36,829 nucleotides of DNA from Akkermansiaceae bacterium. GTDB taxonomy: Bacteria; Verrucomicrobiota; Verrucomicrobiia; Verrucomicrobiales; Akkermansiaceae. Under the pieces are notes generated by a model. That model did no database searches and was not told the origin of the DNA. It worked only from the letters and a program-made list of their open reading frames with translations. The stretch lies in contig CANHPN010000019.1 in assembly GCA_947462535.1 (NCBI GenBank), positions 1-36,829 of the forward strand. Direction: 5' to 3'. Below, in pieces: positions 18,131 through 25,701 of the stretch (positions are counted from its first letter, which is position 1; every line of letters begins with the position of its first letter). The position numbers and the translations under genes were made by a program.

Positions 18131-19056
18131 CAATCCGCCAGATAGTCCAGCGCCGCCGAGGCCCGCTGGAGGATCAGCGAGAAATGCCCTCTTTCCTCGT
18201 CCACCACAAGCTCCGCGCCGGCGATTTTTCCCGTGAATTCCCGCACCATTTCCACCGGGATGTTCCGGTCCTCGCCGCCGTGCCAATAGCGGATCGGGTG
18301 GCGCAAGTTCGCCAGGTCGACCGTTAGGCGCTGGAAATAAATTTCCGCGTCCGCCATCACCCCGCGCCCGTCGTCTTCGCAGACACCTTCCTGAAAACTC
18401 TTCGTGATCACCTTCCAAACCTCCGGGAAATCCAGCAACAAGCGCCGGTCCTCCGCCGCCACGCTCCGCAACAACCACGACAGGGGCGGCCAACCCGGCT
18501 GCCACCGCGACGCGATGCTCGCGATCCGGAACAGCGCGGAAAACACCCACGGCGGAAGTTTCCGGCAGGGGACCAGCATCTGGTAAAGCGGGTGCAAGCC
18601 GTGCGGCCCGTGTCGCAGTTCCGCCAGCGGCACCGCTCCGCCTAACACTGCGGAGCCGGTCAACCGAGCCGGAATCCGCGCCGCGCATGCAAGCACGTAA
18701 GGTCCGCCGCCCGACACTCCGAGCTGACCGAATTTCCCGATCTGCAAAGAGTCCGCAAACCGCTCCATCAGCTCCGGCCACGAATCCAGCTTCCGCCCCG
18801 CTTCGAAGGTCGAGCGCCCCATCCCCGGCCGGTCCATCGCCACGATCCGCAAGCCGCGTTCGAGTGCGAGGTGGTGCGCCCACCGCGCCTGCAAGCGTGA
18901 GCTCGGCCAGCCGTGGTAATACATCACCGGCAAGCCGTTTGGATCGCCATATTCATTCCAAGCCAGTCGCCGCCCCGGTGAAATCTCCCAGAACCGCGGC
19001 TCTTCCTCAGGCGGCAGGTTCCGCAGGAATTCTAGGGAATAAACGGTATTGGACAT
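18085..19056 (-). CDS. Alpha/beta hydrolase
   Basis: 323 residues from ATG 19056 (MSNTVYSLEFLRNLPPEEEP); a longer frame from 19122 overlaps the mosaic remnant and was rejected. Catalytic features: oxyanion segment YYHGWPSSR, nucleophile elbow GVSGGGPY (Ser115), acid in WHGGEDRNIP and histidine in ERGHFSL, all intact. The pattern matches proline-iminopeptidase/epoxide-hydrolase-like esterases with a helical cap; the substrate is unknown. The last residues (SVSAGSDGNESA) are encoded by the REP-like element, so the natural C-terminus appears to have been replaced or extended by it. All catalytic residues lie upstream, so the enzyme could still work. Confidence 0.85.
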   Translation of the reverse strand: MSNTVYSLEFLRNLPPEEEPRFWEISPGRRLAWNEYGDPNGLPVMYYHGWPSSRLQARWAHHLALERGLRIVAMDRPGMGRSTFEAGRKLDSWPELMERFADSLQIGKFGQLGVSGGGPYVLACAARIPARLTGSAVLGGAVPLAELRHGPHGLHPLYQMLVPCRKLPPWVFSALFRIASIASRWQPGWPPLSWLLRSVAAEDRRLLLDFPEVWKVITKSFQEGVCEDDGRGVMADAEIYFQRLTVDLANLRHPIRYWHGGEDRNIPVEMVREFTGKIAGAELVVDEERGHFSLILQRASAALDYLADCVPSVSAGSDGNESA

Positions 19057-19069
19057 ACGCCGGTTTTGC

Positions 19070-19498
19070 TCATGCTGAAATCGCCAGCAGGCAGGCTCCG
19101 CAAATCCCGGCCTGCTGGCCAAGCGCGGGTGGCACGGCGTAGTCGACTCCTAACACCGGAGAAAAATACCCCACGGCGATTTCTATCAATCGCGCGTTGA
19201 TTTTCCGGGGCAGCCCTTCCGTCTGGCAGACTCCGCCGCCGATGCCGGTGCCGATCGTAATGTACGCCACGCCCTCAAGATCCGCCGTCGCCCCGGTTTT
19301 CGCTTCTGCCAGAGCGGCCGCGTCGACATCGGTTTCGAGTGTTAGAGTGGCGTTTGGAAAAGCATCGGCCAGCGGTTCTGCGGATTCGACCCGGTCAAGG
19401 ACGACGACGGGGACAATGCGTTTGGCGAGGATGCGGTCAATCACGGGAAGGCGAGGTTGAGGGAGGCCCCGGGGAATGCCAAAGAAAATGCCTTCCAC
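19070..19498 (-). pseudogene. Mosaic remnant: KDPG-aldolase start joined to ROK-kinase pieces
   Basis: One open frame strings together unrelated pieces. The start (VIDRILAKRIVPVVVLDRVE) matches the N-terminus of 2-keto-3-deoxy-6-phosphogluconate aldolases. It then changes to a ROK sugar-kinase segment: LETDVDAAALAEAKTGA, then ITIGTGIGGGV, the ROK phosphate-binding part. The frame then skips the middle of the kinase and ends with its usual C-terminus (AVPPALGQQAGICGACLLA). The histidine/cysteine zinc motif of ROK proteins is missing. Neither enzyme could function. A GTG at about 19444 could be the old aldolase start. Successive deletions that preserved the frame are the simplest explanation. 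Confidence 0.6.
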
Positions 19499-19508
19499 TG
19501 CAGAGTGG

Positions 19509-20738
19509 TTAGGACAGCCGGTCGCGGAAGTCGGCGTAGGTGAACTCGCGGATCACTTCGATTTCCCCATTCTCATGCTGAAGCGCGATGGCGGGGTGTT
19601 TGACGCCGTTGAAAGTCGTCGTCTTGACCATGGTGTAGTGAGCCATGTCGTCGAAAACCAAGACATCGCCGACCTTGAGTTCGCGGTGGAACGAGAAGTC
19701 GCCCATGACATCGCCGGCCAAGCAGGTGGGGCCGCCGAGACGGTAGGTATATGATTTTGGATTCTGGATTTTGGATTCTGGATTGGAAGTTGAATCTCCT
19801 GCGAGTTGATAGGATTCACCTTTGAAAACGACCGCCGGCATCTTCTCTGGTCTCTGGTCTCTGGCCTCTGGCTTATCGACGAGAAACACATCCGGGCGGT
19901 AGGGCATTTCCATGACATCGGGCATGTGGCCGGTGGCGGAGATGCTGAGGATGGCGAGGCGGTGGCCGGCGGATTCGAAGACGTCCATCACGCTGGCGCG
20001 CAAGACTCCGGTGTGGATGGCGACGGCCTCGCCGGGTTCCAGCCAGACATCGACGTTGTATTTTTCCCGGGCTTCCCGGACAAGGCGGACGAGGCGCTCG
20101 CGGTCGTAGAACGGCTTGGTGATCCAGTGGCCGCCGCCCATGTTCAGATAGGTGAACTGCGGCGAATTTAACAGGTGACCGAATTTCTCATCGACGGCGG
20201 CGAGGGTTTTTTCCAGATCGTCGGAGTTCTGCTCGCAGAGCGTGTGGAAGTGGAGGCCGGAGAGTCCGGTGAGGTCGGCGCCTGCGAGTTGTTCTGCGGT
20301 GATGCCGAGGCGCGATCCGGCAACGCAGGGGTCGTAGAGCGGGGTTTCTCCTGTCGAGCATTGCGGGTTGATGCGGAGTCCGCAAAGCAGCTCGCCGTTC
20401 TTGAACCGGGGATGCGCCATGACCCTTTCGCGGAAGCGGAACCACTGCGAGAGCGAGTTGAAATCGAGGTGATCGGTGAAGCCGCAAAGCTCCGCGATGT
20501 CCGCCTCATCGTAAGCGGGGGAGTAGGTGACGATGTGCTTTTGAAAATAATCCCGCGCCAGCCAGGCTTCCCACAGGCCCGAGGCGCAGCAGCCGTCGAG
20601 GTCGTCGCGGAAATACGGAAATGCCTTCCAGCAGGAAAACCCCTTGAGTGCGAGGACAAGATGGCAGGCGGCAGCTTCCTTCACCTCGCGCAGAATCCGG
20701 GTGTTGCGTTTCAGGGCGGCGATCGAAATGACAAACAT
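19509..20738 (-). CDS. nspC: Carboxynorspermidine decarboxylase
   Basis: PLP-dependent fold-III decarboxylase converting carboxynorspermidine or carboxyspermidine to (nor)spermidine. 409 residues from ATG 20738 (MFVISIAALKRNTRIL); GTG 20747 is an alternative. The PLP lysine is in LALKGFSCW (Lys32); LHFHTLCEQN, LNMGGGHWI and LEPGEAVAIHTG are family motifs, as is the C-terminal YRLGGPTCLAGDVMGD. Two low-complexity inserts absent from typical family members lie near residues 290-298 (ARDQRPE) and 318-329 (NPESKIQNPKS), each encoded by a short tandem DNA repeat. The partner carboxynorspermidine dehydrogenase is not in the window. The frame runs on upstream into a different protein's remnant. Confidence 0.9.
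   Translation of the reverse strand: MFVISIAALKRNTRILREVKEAAACHLVLALKGFSCWKAFPYFRDDLDGCCASGLWEAWLARDYFQKHIVTYSPAYDEADIAELCGFTDHLDFNSLSQWFRFRERVMAHPRFKNGELLCGLRINPQCSTGETPLYDPCVAGSRLGITAEQLAGADLTGLSGLHFHTLCEQNSDDLEKTLAAVDEKFGHLLNSPQFTYLNMGGGHWITKPFYDRERLVRLVREAREKYNVDVWLEPGEAVAIHTGVLRASVMDVFESAGHRLAILSISATGHMPDVMEMPYRPDVFLVDKPEARDQRPEKMPAVVFKGESYQLAGDSTSNPESKIQNPKSYTYRLGGPTCLAGDVMGDFSFHRELKVGDVLVFDDMAHYTMVKTTTFNGVKHPAIALQHENGEIEVIREFTYADFRDRLS
19753..19786 (-). repeat. Short tandem repeat inside nspC (GGATTTTGGATTCT type)
   Basis: Alternating GGATTTT and GGATTCT units on the plus strand, giving NPESKIQNPKS when read on the minus strand. The composition is far more AT-rich than the surrounding gene. 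Confidence 0.75.
19844..19872 (-). repeat. Short tandem repeat inside nspC (TCTCTGG type)
   Basis: Four imperfect 7-bp units of TCTCTGG on the plus strand, read as ARDQRPE on the minus strand. It lies 57 bp from the other tandem repeat in the same gene. Seven-base units keep frame only because the total insert is a multiple of three. Confidence 0.75.
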
Positions 20739-20819
20739 GGCTGCCACCGACTGAGAGGCGAAATGGCGGGGGAATCCAGCAACTTTTGACGGTTTTTCCG
20801 GCTTAATGTTTTTTGACGA

Positions 20820-20936
20820 GTAGGTGCGCGAGCAGAACAGCCCCGGAATCATCGGCAGCCAGAAGCTGAGTCCCCGGAACAGCAAGGTGGCCGAAAAGCT
20901 AACCGAAAGCGGCAGGCCAATGCTTTTCAGCGACAT
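20820..20936 (-). pseudogene. C-terminal scrap of a flippase-like (LPG synthase TM/UPF0104) protein
   Basis: Upstream of nspC and in its frame, the residues SIGLPLSVSFSATLLFRGLS and FWLPMIPGLFC match the last transmembrane segment of lysylphosphatidylglycerol-synthase-type/UPF0104 membrane proteins ('LFR.LTFWLP.LPG'). Only about 39 residues remain, and its stop codon appears lost, so the frame runs into nspC. Recognised from motif memory, not from a search. Confidence 0.45.
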
Positions 20937-21412
20937 CACCGACGCTGATGGCATTGGAGTCCACGAAATGCCGACGGTATCGCATTTATGGCACTTCCCT
21001 GTTCAAACTCCCGGATGATGTGTGCCTTCTCTTTGTCGGTGTGGCGTCTGCGTGACATGCCGCGATCCTGGCCAAGAGATCGCGGCGACCGAGGTTTTTC
21101 AAACGGCGGACGCTCGGCTGCTTAGGATTCGTGGCATTCGAGGGCTGCGTGCGGGCCCCCGAAACCAGCAGGGTCATCGCCACCGTGGCCGACCGCCGCG
21201 AAACGCGGACCGGCCCGCTGCGGAGATTGGCGGCGAGTGGTCGCGCCAACTGATGGAAGCGACTAACAAGGATCTTTGTCCGAAGGTGAGACGCGGCGGC
21301 ACCAGCCCGTTCTGAGCGGCGGGAAGTTTAGCCGCGCGCGAGTTCTTGCTGGCCATGCGCCCGTGCTTTGTGCGAAACTGTAAAACTAAGAAATGCTCTC
21401 ATTTCCCATGTC
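20937..21412. other. Intergenic region, no supported gene
   Basis: Open frames exist on both strands (for example an 87-codon frame at 20986-21249, minus) but none resembles a family I know. A perfect 9-bp stem (GCCGCGATC at 21059-21067 with GATCGCGGC at 21078-21086) is present, without a T-tract directly after it. The flippase scrap at its left edge suggests this stretch is decayed DNA. Confidence 0.35.
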
Positions 21413-22195
21413 ATGAACACGATTCTCCTCGGAGTCATTTTCGTCGTCGCGCTGTCCGCCAGCATTCTCGTGCTGCTGGAAATCGGGCGGCGCATCGGTG
21501 CCCGCCGCTTGGCAACGGAGGGCGAGGTCGCTGCGAAAGGACTCGGCGCGCTTGAGGGCGCGGTGTTCGCGCTGCTCGGCCTGATGATCGCGTTTTCATT
21601 CTCCGGGGCGCTCGCTCGTTTTGACGCGCGGCGGCATCTTGTCGTGGAGGAGGCCAACGCCATCGGCACCGCCTGGCTGCGCAGCGATCTGCTGCCGGCC
21701 GAGGTGCTGCCCAAGGCGCGCGAGCTTTTCCGCCGCTACCTCGACTCGCGGATTGAAACCTATCGGAAAGTGCCGGACATTGCGGCGGTCAAACAGGAGT
21801 TGGCAAGATCGGCGGAGTTGCAGCAGGAAATCTGGCAGCTCGCGATTTCCTCATCCCGCGGCGCCGGCACCAGCGCCGCGCCGGTGGTCCTGCTGCCCGC
21901 GCTGAACGCCATGTTCGACATCAGCACGACGCGGACGGAGGCCACCCGCCTGCATCCACCGCCTGTTATTTTCGTGATGCTCGGCACGCTCGCTCTCGCG
22001 TGCGCCTTGTTCGCCGGCTATGACATGGCCATCCGGAAACGCCTCAATCCGTTGCACTCCCTCGCCTTCGCGGTGGTCCTGTCGGTGACCATCTATGTGA
22101 TCGTCGATCTCGAATACCCGCGCATCGGCTTGATCCGGATGACGGATTCGGACCAGGTCCTCGTCGAGTTGCGAAAGACCATGGACGGCTTTTAG
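21413..22195 (+). CDS. Bestrophin-like (DUF4239-type) membrane protein
   Basis: 260 residues from ATG 21413 (MNTILLGVIFVV). Four membrane segments are predicted by eye: about residues 3-22, 45-62, 185-203 and 214-233. A soluble helical stretch between the second and third carries the family signature: FSGALARFDARR, then VVEEANAIGTAWLRSDLLP. This family is common and uncharacterised; a channel-like role is suggested only by the distant bestrophin resemblance. It stands alone on the plus strand between minus-strand genes. An ATG at 21368 is open but adds no membrane sequence. Confidence 0.8.
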   Translation: MNTILLGVIFVVALSASILVLLEIGRRIGARRLATEGEVAAKGLGALEGAVFALLGLMIAFSFSGALARFDARRHLVVEEANAIGTAWLRSDLLPAEVLPKARELFRRYLDSRIETYRKVPDIAAVKQELARSAELQQEIWQLAISSSRGAGTSAAPVVLLPALNAMFDISTTRTEATRLHPPPVIFVMLGTLALACALFAGYDMAIRKRLNPLHSLAFAVVLSVTIYVIVDLEYPRIGLIRMTDSDQVLVELRKTMDGF

Positions 22196-22260
22196 CCTCG
22201 CTGTGCCGCGCTCTTTCTCGCGGAATCCGGTCGGATGAAATCCGGATTCATCGCCAGGCC

Positions 22261-22770
22261 TCACAGAGAAATATCGACGGTCAGATCGTTGCCGAGGCTT
22301 TCGATGGCGGCGGTGAGCGCGGCAGGCTCCGCGTTTTCAGGGATGGAAATGATGCCATGCGCGCGGAACATCGGCTGGCCGCTCATCGGCGCGCTTTCGA
22401 GGCCGGTGGTGAGCTCCTCGATGTTGCCGCCGGCGCTGGCGACTGCGGCGGATAGCTCGCGGACGATGCCCGGGCGGTCGTTGCCGACGACTTCCACGGC
22501 GAGGGTCCGGCGGGGCAGGGGTTCCTCCGCGTGCTCGCGGACCGCGAGGATGGTGAGCCCGGAATTGCCCGGAGTTTGGAGTTCGCCGATGAGCGCGTCA
22601 GCAGTTTCTGACGAGCACTCGATGCGGACGACGCCGGCGAATTGCCCGGCGAGTCGGGCCATCCGGCTTTCGAGCCAGTTGCCGCCATGGCTGGCCACGG
22701 TGGCGGCCAGCGAGCTGACGAGTCCGGGGCGGTCATTGCCGAGCACCGTCATGACGAGGTAGGATTTCAT
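22261..22770 (-). CDS. Double ACT-domain protein, GcvR-like
   Basis: 169 residues made of two ACT domains (about 4-80 and 90-165). Each starts with the same motif: VLGNDRPGLVSSLAATVASH and VVGNDRPGIVRELSAAVASA. This is the architecture of GcvR, the glycine-cleavage repressor partner, and of related amino-acid-sensing proteins. No DNA-binding or catalytic domain is present. No gcv genes are nearby, so the ligand and target are unknown. It is divergent from the P-loop NTPase gene over about 146 bp. Confidence 0.87.
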   Translation of the reverse strand: MKSYLVMTVLGNDRPGLVSSLAATVASHGGNWLESRMARLAGQFAGVVRIECSSETADALIGELQTPGNSGLTILAVREHAEEPLPRRTLAVEVVGNDRPGIVRELSAAVASAGGNIEELTTGLESAPMSGQPMFRAHGIISIPENAEPAALTAAIESLGNDLTVDISL

Positions 22771-22916
22771 GGACCTAAATCAATCAGAGTGGTCTTGGAA
22801 TGCCAATGGATTTCCTGTGAATCCGCGTCTTTTCGAGCGGTGGAATCTCACTCCCTCCAGTCTTGTGAAACGCCGAACAGCCCCTCAGGCTACCTCCAAC
22901 TCGAATGATAACCGCC

Positions 22917-24359
22917 ATGGCCAACGAGCATCCGTTCCAACACCTTTTCGAAACCCTCGGCCTCGTTCCCGCCGCTCATGCGGACCCGGTGAACCGCCAG
23001 GCCTACGAGGTTCTATCCGATATTCTGTCGGTGCCGCTCGAAAAACCGGGCCGCTGCATCCTGCTGCGCGCACCTCGCGCCGGTCATGGGAAAACCCATT
23101 TGTTGTCCCGCATCCAGCACCAGCTCGGCGCTTCCCATGAGTTTATTCCGCTGCACGCCGCGTTCGGCAGCCGGATCGACGCGACGACGGTCATCGACGA
23201 CACCTTGCGGCGTCTCGTCCGCCAATTGCCGGCTGCGGACGGACTTTGCATGCTCGATCTGGTGGCCCGCCGCTCGTTTGCAGCCGCCTTGCAGCCACTG
23301 GTCGGCTCCGGCGAGGTGCCGAGCCAGGATCGCGAAGGCGCCCTAACGGCATTGCGCACCCGGCCGGTGGAAACCTTCGATTTCCACCATCCCAACGCGG
23401 TCACCGCGCATTGGGCGCGGGAAAATTTCGAGGTGCTCGGCCGACGGCTCAGCCTTGAACTCGCGCAACGCTGCGGCCTGCCGGTCCGCGAAATCGCCTT
23501 CTGGGTGGATGCGCTTTTCCGCTTCGCCTCCGCGCCGCTGGAAAATCCCGAGCGGGTGAGAGTTCTAGTGGAAAGCGTCCCCAGCGGAGCCGATGTCGCG
23601 ATCGAGCGGCTGGAGGCGCTGCTCGGTTTGCTCACCTTGCAGATGCGCGTGGTGCTTGTCGCCGACGATTTGGAGGGCTTTTCCGCAGATGAATCCGCCG
23701 CTCTCAGGCTGGCGGCGTTCCTCGGCGCGCTCCGCCATTCGGTGGACCGGCTCGATGTGATTCTCTCGCTCAATCAGGATATCTGGGAGAGCACCTTCGC
23801 GCCTCGCCTCAGCGGCGGACTGGCCGACCGCCTATCCGAAGTGGTCGTCGAACTCGAACCCTTGAAGGAGGCTGAAATGGAGGCCCTTCTCGATTCCCGC
23901 GTCCCCGGACTGGGGCGTCGCGTCCTCGACCACATCGACATCGGCTCGGCGGGCACCCACGCCCGCGGTCTCATCCGTGCGGCGGGCATGGCGTGGCTCA
24001 AGGCCACGGCGATGGATGCCGCTCCGCCTGTCGCGGCCGCCGTGCAAGTTCCGGCTCCTGCGAAAGAGGCTGATTCATGGTCCGCTCCCGAGTTTGCGTT
24101 GGTCTCGCCCGTGGCGATTCCCGCCGAGCCACTGAGCAATCAGGTTCCGGCGGATTCGCCGTTTCAAACGCCCCGTCCCGCGCTTATCCCGCAGCCTACC
24201 GCAATATTACCGCCAACGCCGGAACCCGCCACGGAGCCGGTTCTTTCCCCGGTGGTTGAGCCCGTCGCTGTGACCCCGCCACCCGCCGCCGCGGACACTG
24301 ATAGCGTTGATGACCTGCTCCGTCAGTTTCGCGAGCGTTACGGTCGCGGAAGCTTGTGA
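22917..24359 (+). CDS. P-loop NTPase of unknown function with proline-rich tail
   Basis: 480 residues from ATG 22917 (MANEHPFQHLFETLGL); ATG 22905 is four codons earlier. Walker A is APRAGHGKTHLL (about 52-63) and a Walker B-like strand is MRVVLVADDLEG (about 243-254), as in AAA/KAP-type or ORC-like ATPases. Residues of about 375-458 are a Pro/Ala-rich linker, followed by a short charged tail (DSVDDLLRQFRERYG) that could bind a partner. No membrane segment or known effector domain is seen. It directly precedes nuoD by 64 bp on the same strand. Its stop codon lies inside the Rex-like palindrome, so it is probably not part of the nuo unit. Confidence 0.75.
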   Translation: MANEHPFQHLFETLGLVPAAHADPVNRQAYEVLSDILSVPLEKPGRCILLRAPRAGHGKTHLLSRIQHQLGASHEFIPLHAAFGSRIDATTVIDDTLRRLVRQLPAADGLCMLDLVARRSFAAALQPLVGSGEVPSQDREGALTALRTRPVETFDFHHPNAVTAHWARENFEVLGRRLSLELAQRCGLPVREIAFWVDALFRFASAPLENPERVRVLVESVPSGADVAIERLEALLGLLTLQMRVVLVADDLEGFSADESAALRLAAFLGALRHSVDRLDVILSLNQDIWESTFAPRLSGGLADRLSEVVVELEPLKEAEMEALLDSRVPGLGRRVLDHIDIGSAGTHARGLIRAAGMAWLKATAMDAAPPVAAAVQVPAPAKEADSWSAPEFALVSPVAIPAEPLSNQVPADSPFQTPRPALIPQPTAILPPTPEPATEPVLSPVVEPVAVTPPPAAADTDSVDDLLRQFRERYGRGSL

Positions 24360-24371
24360 AAATTTTCACAA
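24354..24371. promoter_or_regulatory. Rex-type operator (perfect 18-bp palindrome) before nuoD
   Basis: TTGTGAAAATTTTCACAA is a perfect 9+9 palindrome. It fits every fixed position of the Rex consensus TTGTGAA-N4-TTCACAA. It also fits the CRP-type TGTGA-N6-TCACA. It overlaps the stop of the P-loop gene and lies 52 bp before the nuoD ATG. A weak promoter could follow (TTGCGA at 24377 and TTATTT at 24402, preceded by TGC). Rex represses respiratory genes when NADH is low, and nuo genes are known Rex targets in actinobacteria. Control of nuoD here is inference. Confidence 0.7.
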
Positions 24372-24423
24372 ACCCCTTGCGAATCCGGCCGTTTTGGGTG
24401 CTTATTTCGTCGGCAAATCCGGC

Positions 24424-25683
24424 ATGAGCAACACTACCCAAGAAATCGAGGCACCCGACACCATCGCCCGCGCCGCCAGCGCTGCGGACCACTATCATGC
24501 GGAAACGGATGATCTCGTCGGCGAGCGGATGGTCCTCAACATGGGTCCTTCCCACCCGGCCACTCACGGCGTGTTGCGCCTGATTCTCGAACTCAACGGC
24601 GAAATCATCGACTCCGCCGATCCCGACGTCGGTTTCCTGCACCGCGGTGACGAGAAGATCGCGGAAAACATGCATTACAACCAGTTCGTGCCCTACACGG
24701 ACCGTCTGGACTACCTCGCACCGCTGGCGAACAACGTCGCCTACGCCTGCGCTGTCGAGAAACTGATGGGCTGGACGCTGCCGCCGCGCGGCCAGGCTTT
24801 GCGCGTGCTTTGCTGTGAGCTCGCCCGGCTTTCCTCCCACATGCTCGGAGTCGGCGTCTGCGCCATGGACGTCGGCGCGATGACCGTTTTCCTCTACACC
24901 TTCACCGAGCGCGAAAAGGTTTACAACCTGTGCGAGCAGCTCACCGGCGCCCGCTTCACCACTTCCTACACCCGCGTCGGCGGCCAGCTCCGCGACATGC
25001 CGCCGGGCTTCGAGCAATCCGTCCGCCAGTTCCTCGACGAGTGCCTCGTCACCATCGGCGAGATCTCCAAGCTGCTCGACAAGAACAAGATCTTCCTCGA
25101 CCGGATGGTCGATGTCGGCGTGATCAGCCGCGAGTCCGCCATCGCCTGGGGCATGACCGGCCCGAACCTGCGCGCCTCCGGCGTCCCCCGCGACCTCCGC
25201 AAGGACAGCCCATACCTCGGCTACGAGAAATACGAATTCGACGTGCCGATCGCCGAGGAGGGCGACTGCTACGCCCGCTATCAGATCCGGATGGAGGAAA
25301 TGCGCCAGTCCATCCGCATCTGCCGCCAGGTTCTCGACACGATGCCGGACGGTCCTGTGAATCTAGCTGATTCCAAGAGCATGTTGCCCGACAAGGAGCG
25401 CGTGCTGATGTCGATGGAGGAGCTCATCCACCATTTCATCGTCTCCACCCAGGGTATCAATGCCCCGGCTGGCGAAGTCTATTTCGCCGCGGAAAACCCC
25501 AAGGGCGAGCTCGGATTCTTCATCCATTCCAAGGGTGGCGGCGTCCCGTATCGCCTGAAAATCCGCAGCCCCTCGTTCTGCAATCTCTCCATCACTTCCA
25601 AACTTCTACCCGGCCACATGGTGTCCGACATCCCGGCCATCCTCGGCTCGCTCGACTTCGTGATGGGTGAGTGCGACCGGTGA
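24424..25683 (+). CDS. nuoD: NADH-quinone oxidoreductase subunit D
   Basis: The 49-kDa subunit of complex I, in the peripheral arm, forming the quinone-reaction site with NuoB. 419 residues from ATG 24424 (MSNTTQEIEAP), close to the usual length; upstream codons in the same frame are not homologous. Family motifs: LNMGPSHPATHGVLRL, DVGFLHRGDEKIAEN, then YTDRLDYL, ARLSSHMLGVG, then GARFTTSYTRVGGQLRDMP, and C-terminal DIPAILGSLDFVMGECDR. It is the first gene of a short cluster preceded by the Rex-like palindrome. nuoA-C are not directly upstream, so the nuo genes are split in this genome. Confidence 0.96.
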   Translation: MSNTTQEIEAPDTIARAASAADHYHAETDDLVGERMVLNMGPSHPATHGVLRLILELNGEIIDSADPDVGFLHRGDEKIAENMHYNQFVPYTDRLDYLAPLANNVAYACAVEKLMGWTLPPRGQALRVLCCELARLSSHMLGVGVCAMDVGAMTVFLYTFTEREKVYNLCEQLTGARFTTSYTRVGGQLRDMPPGFEQSVRQFLDECLVTIGEISKLLDKNKIFLDRMVDVGVISRESAIAWGMTGPNLRASGVPRDLRKDSPYLGYEKYEFDVPIAEEGDCYARYQIRMEEMRQSIRICRQVLDTMPDGPVNLADSKSMLPDKERVLMSMEELIHHFIVSTQGINAPAGEVYFAAENPKGELGFFIHSKGGGVPYRLKIRSPSFCNLSITSKLLPGHMVSDIPAILGSLDFVMGECDR

Positions 25684-25701
25684 TCGTCTAGTAATCTTGT
25701 T

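Noticed and set aside
19082-19118. Perfect 10-bp inverted repeat GCCAGCAGGC / GCCTGCTGGC
   Set aside because: It lies in the conserved coding end of the ROK remnant and has no T-tract; likely a codon-level coincidence.
20986-21249. 87-codon minus-strand frame upstream of nspC
   Set aside because: No family resemblance and basic low-information composition; I could not support it as a gene.
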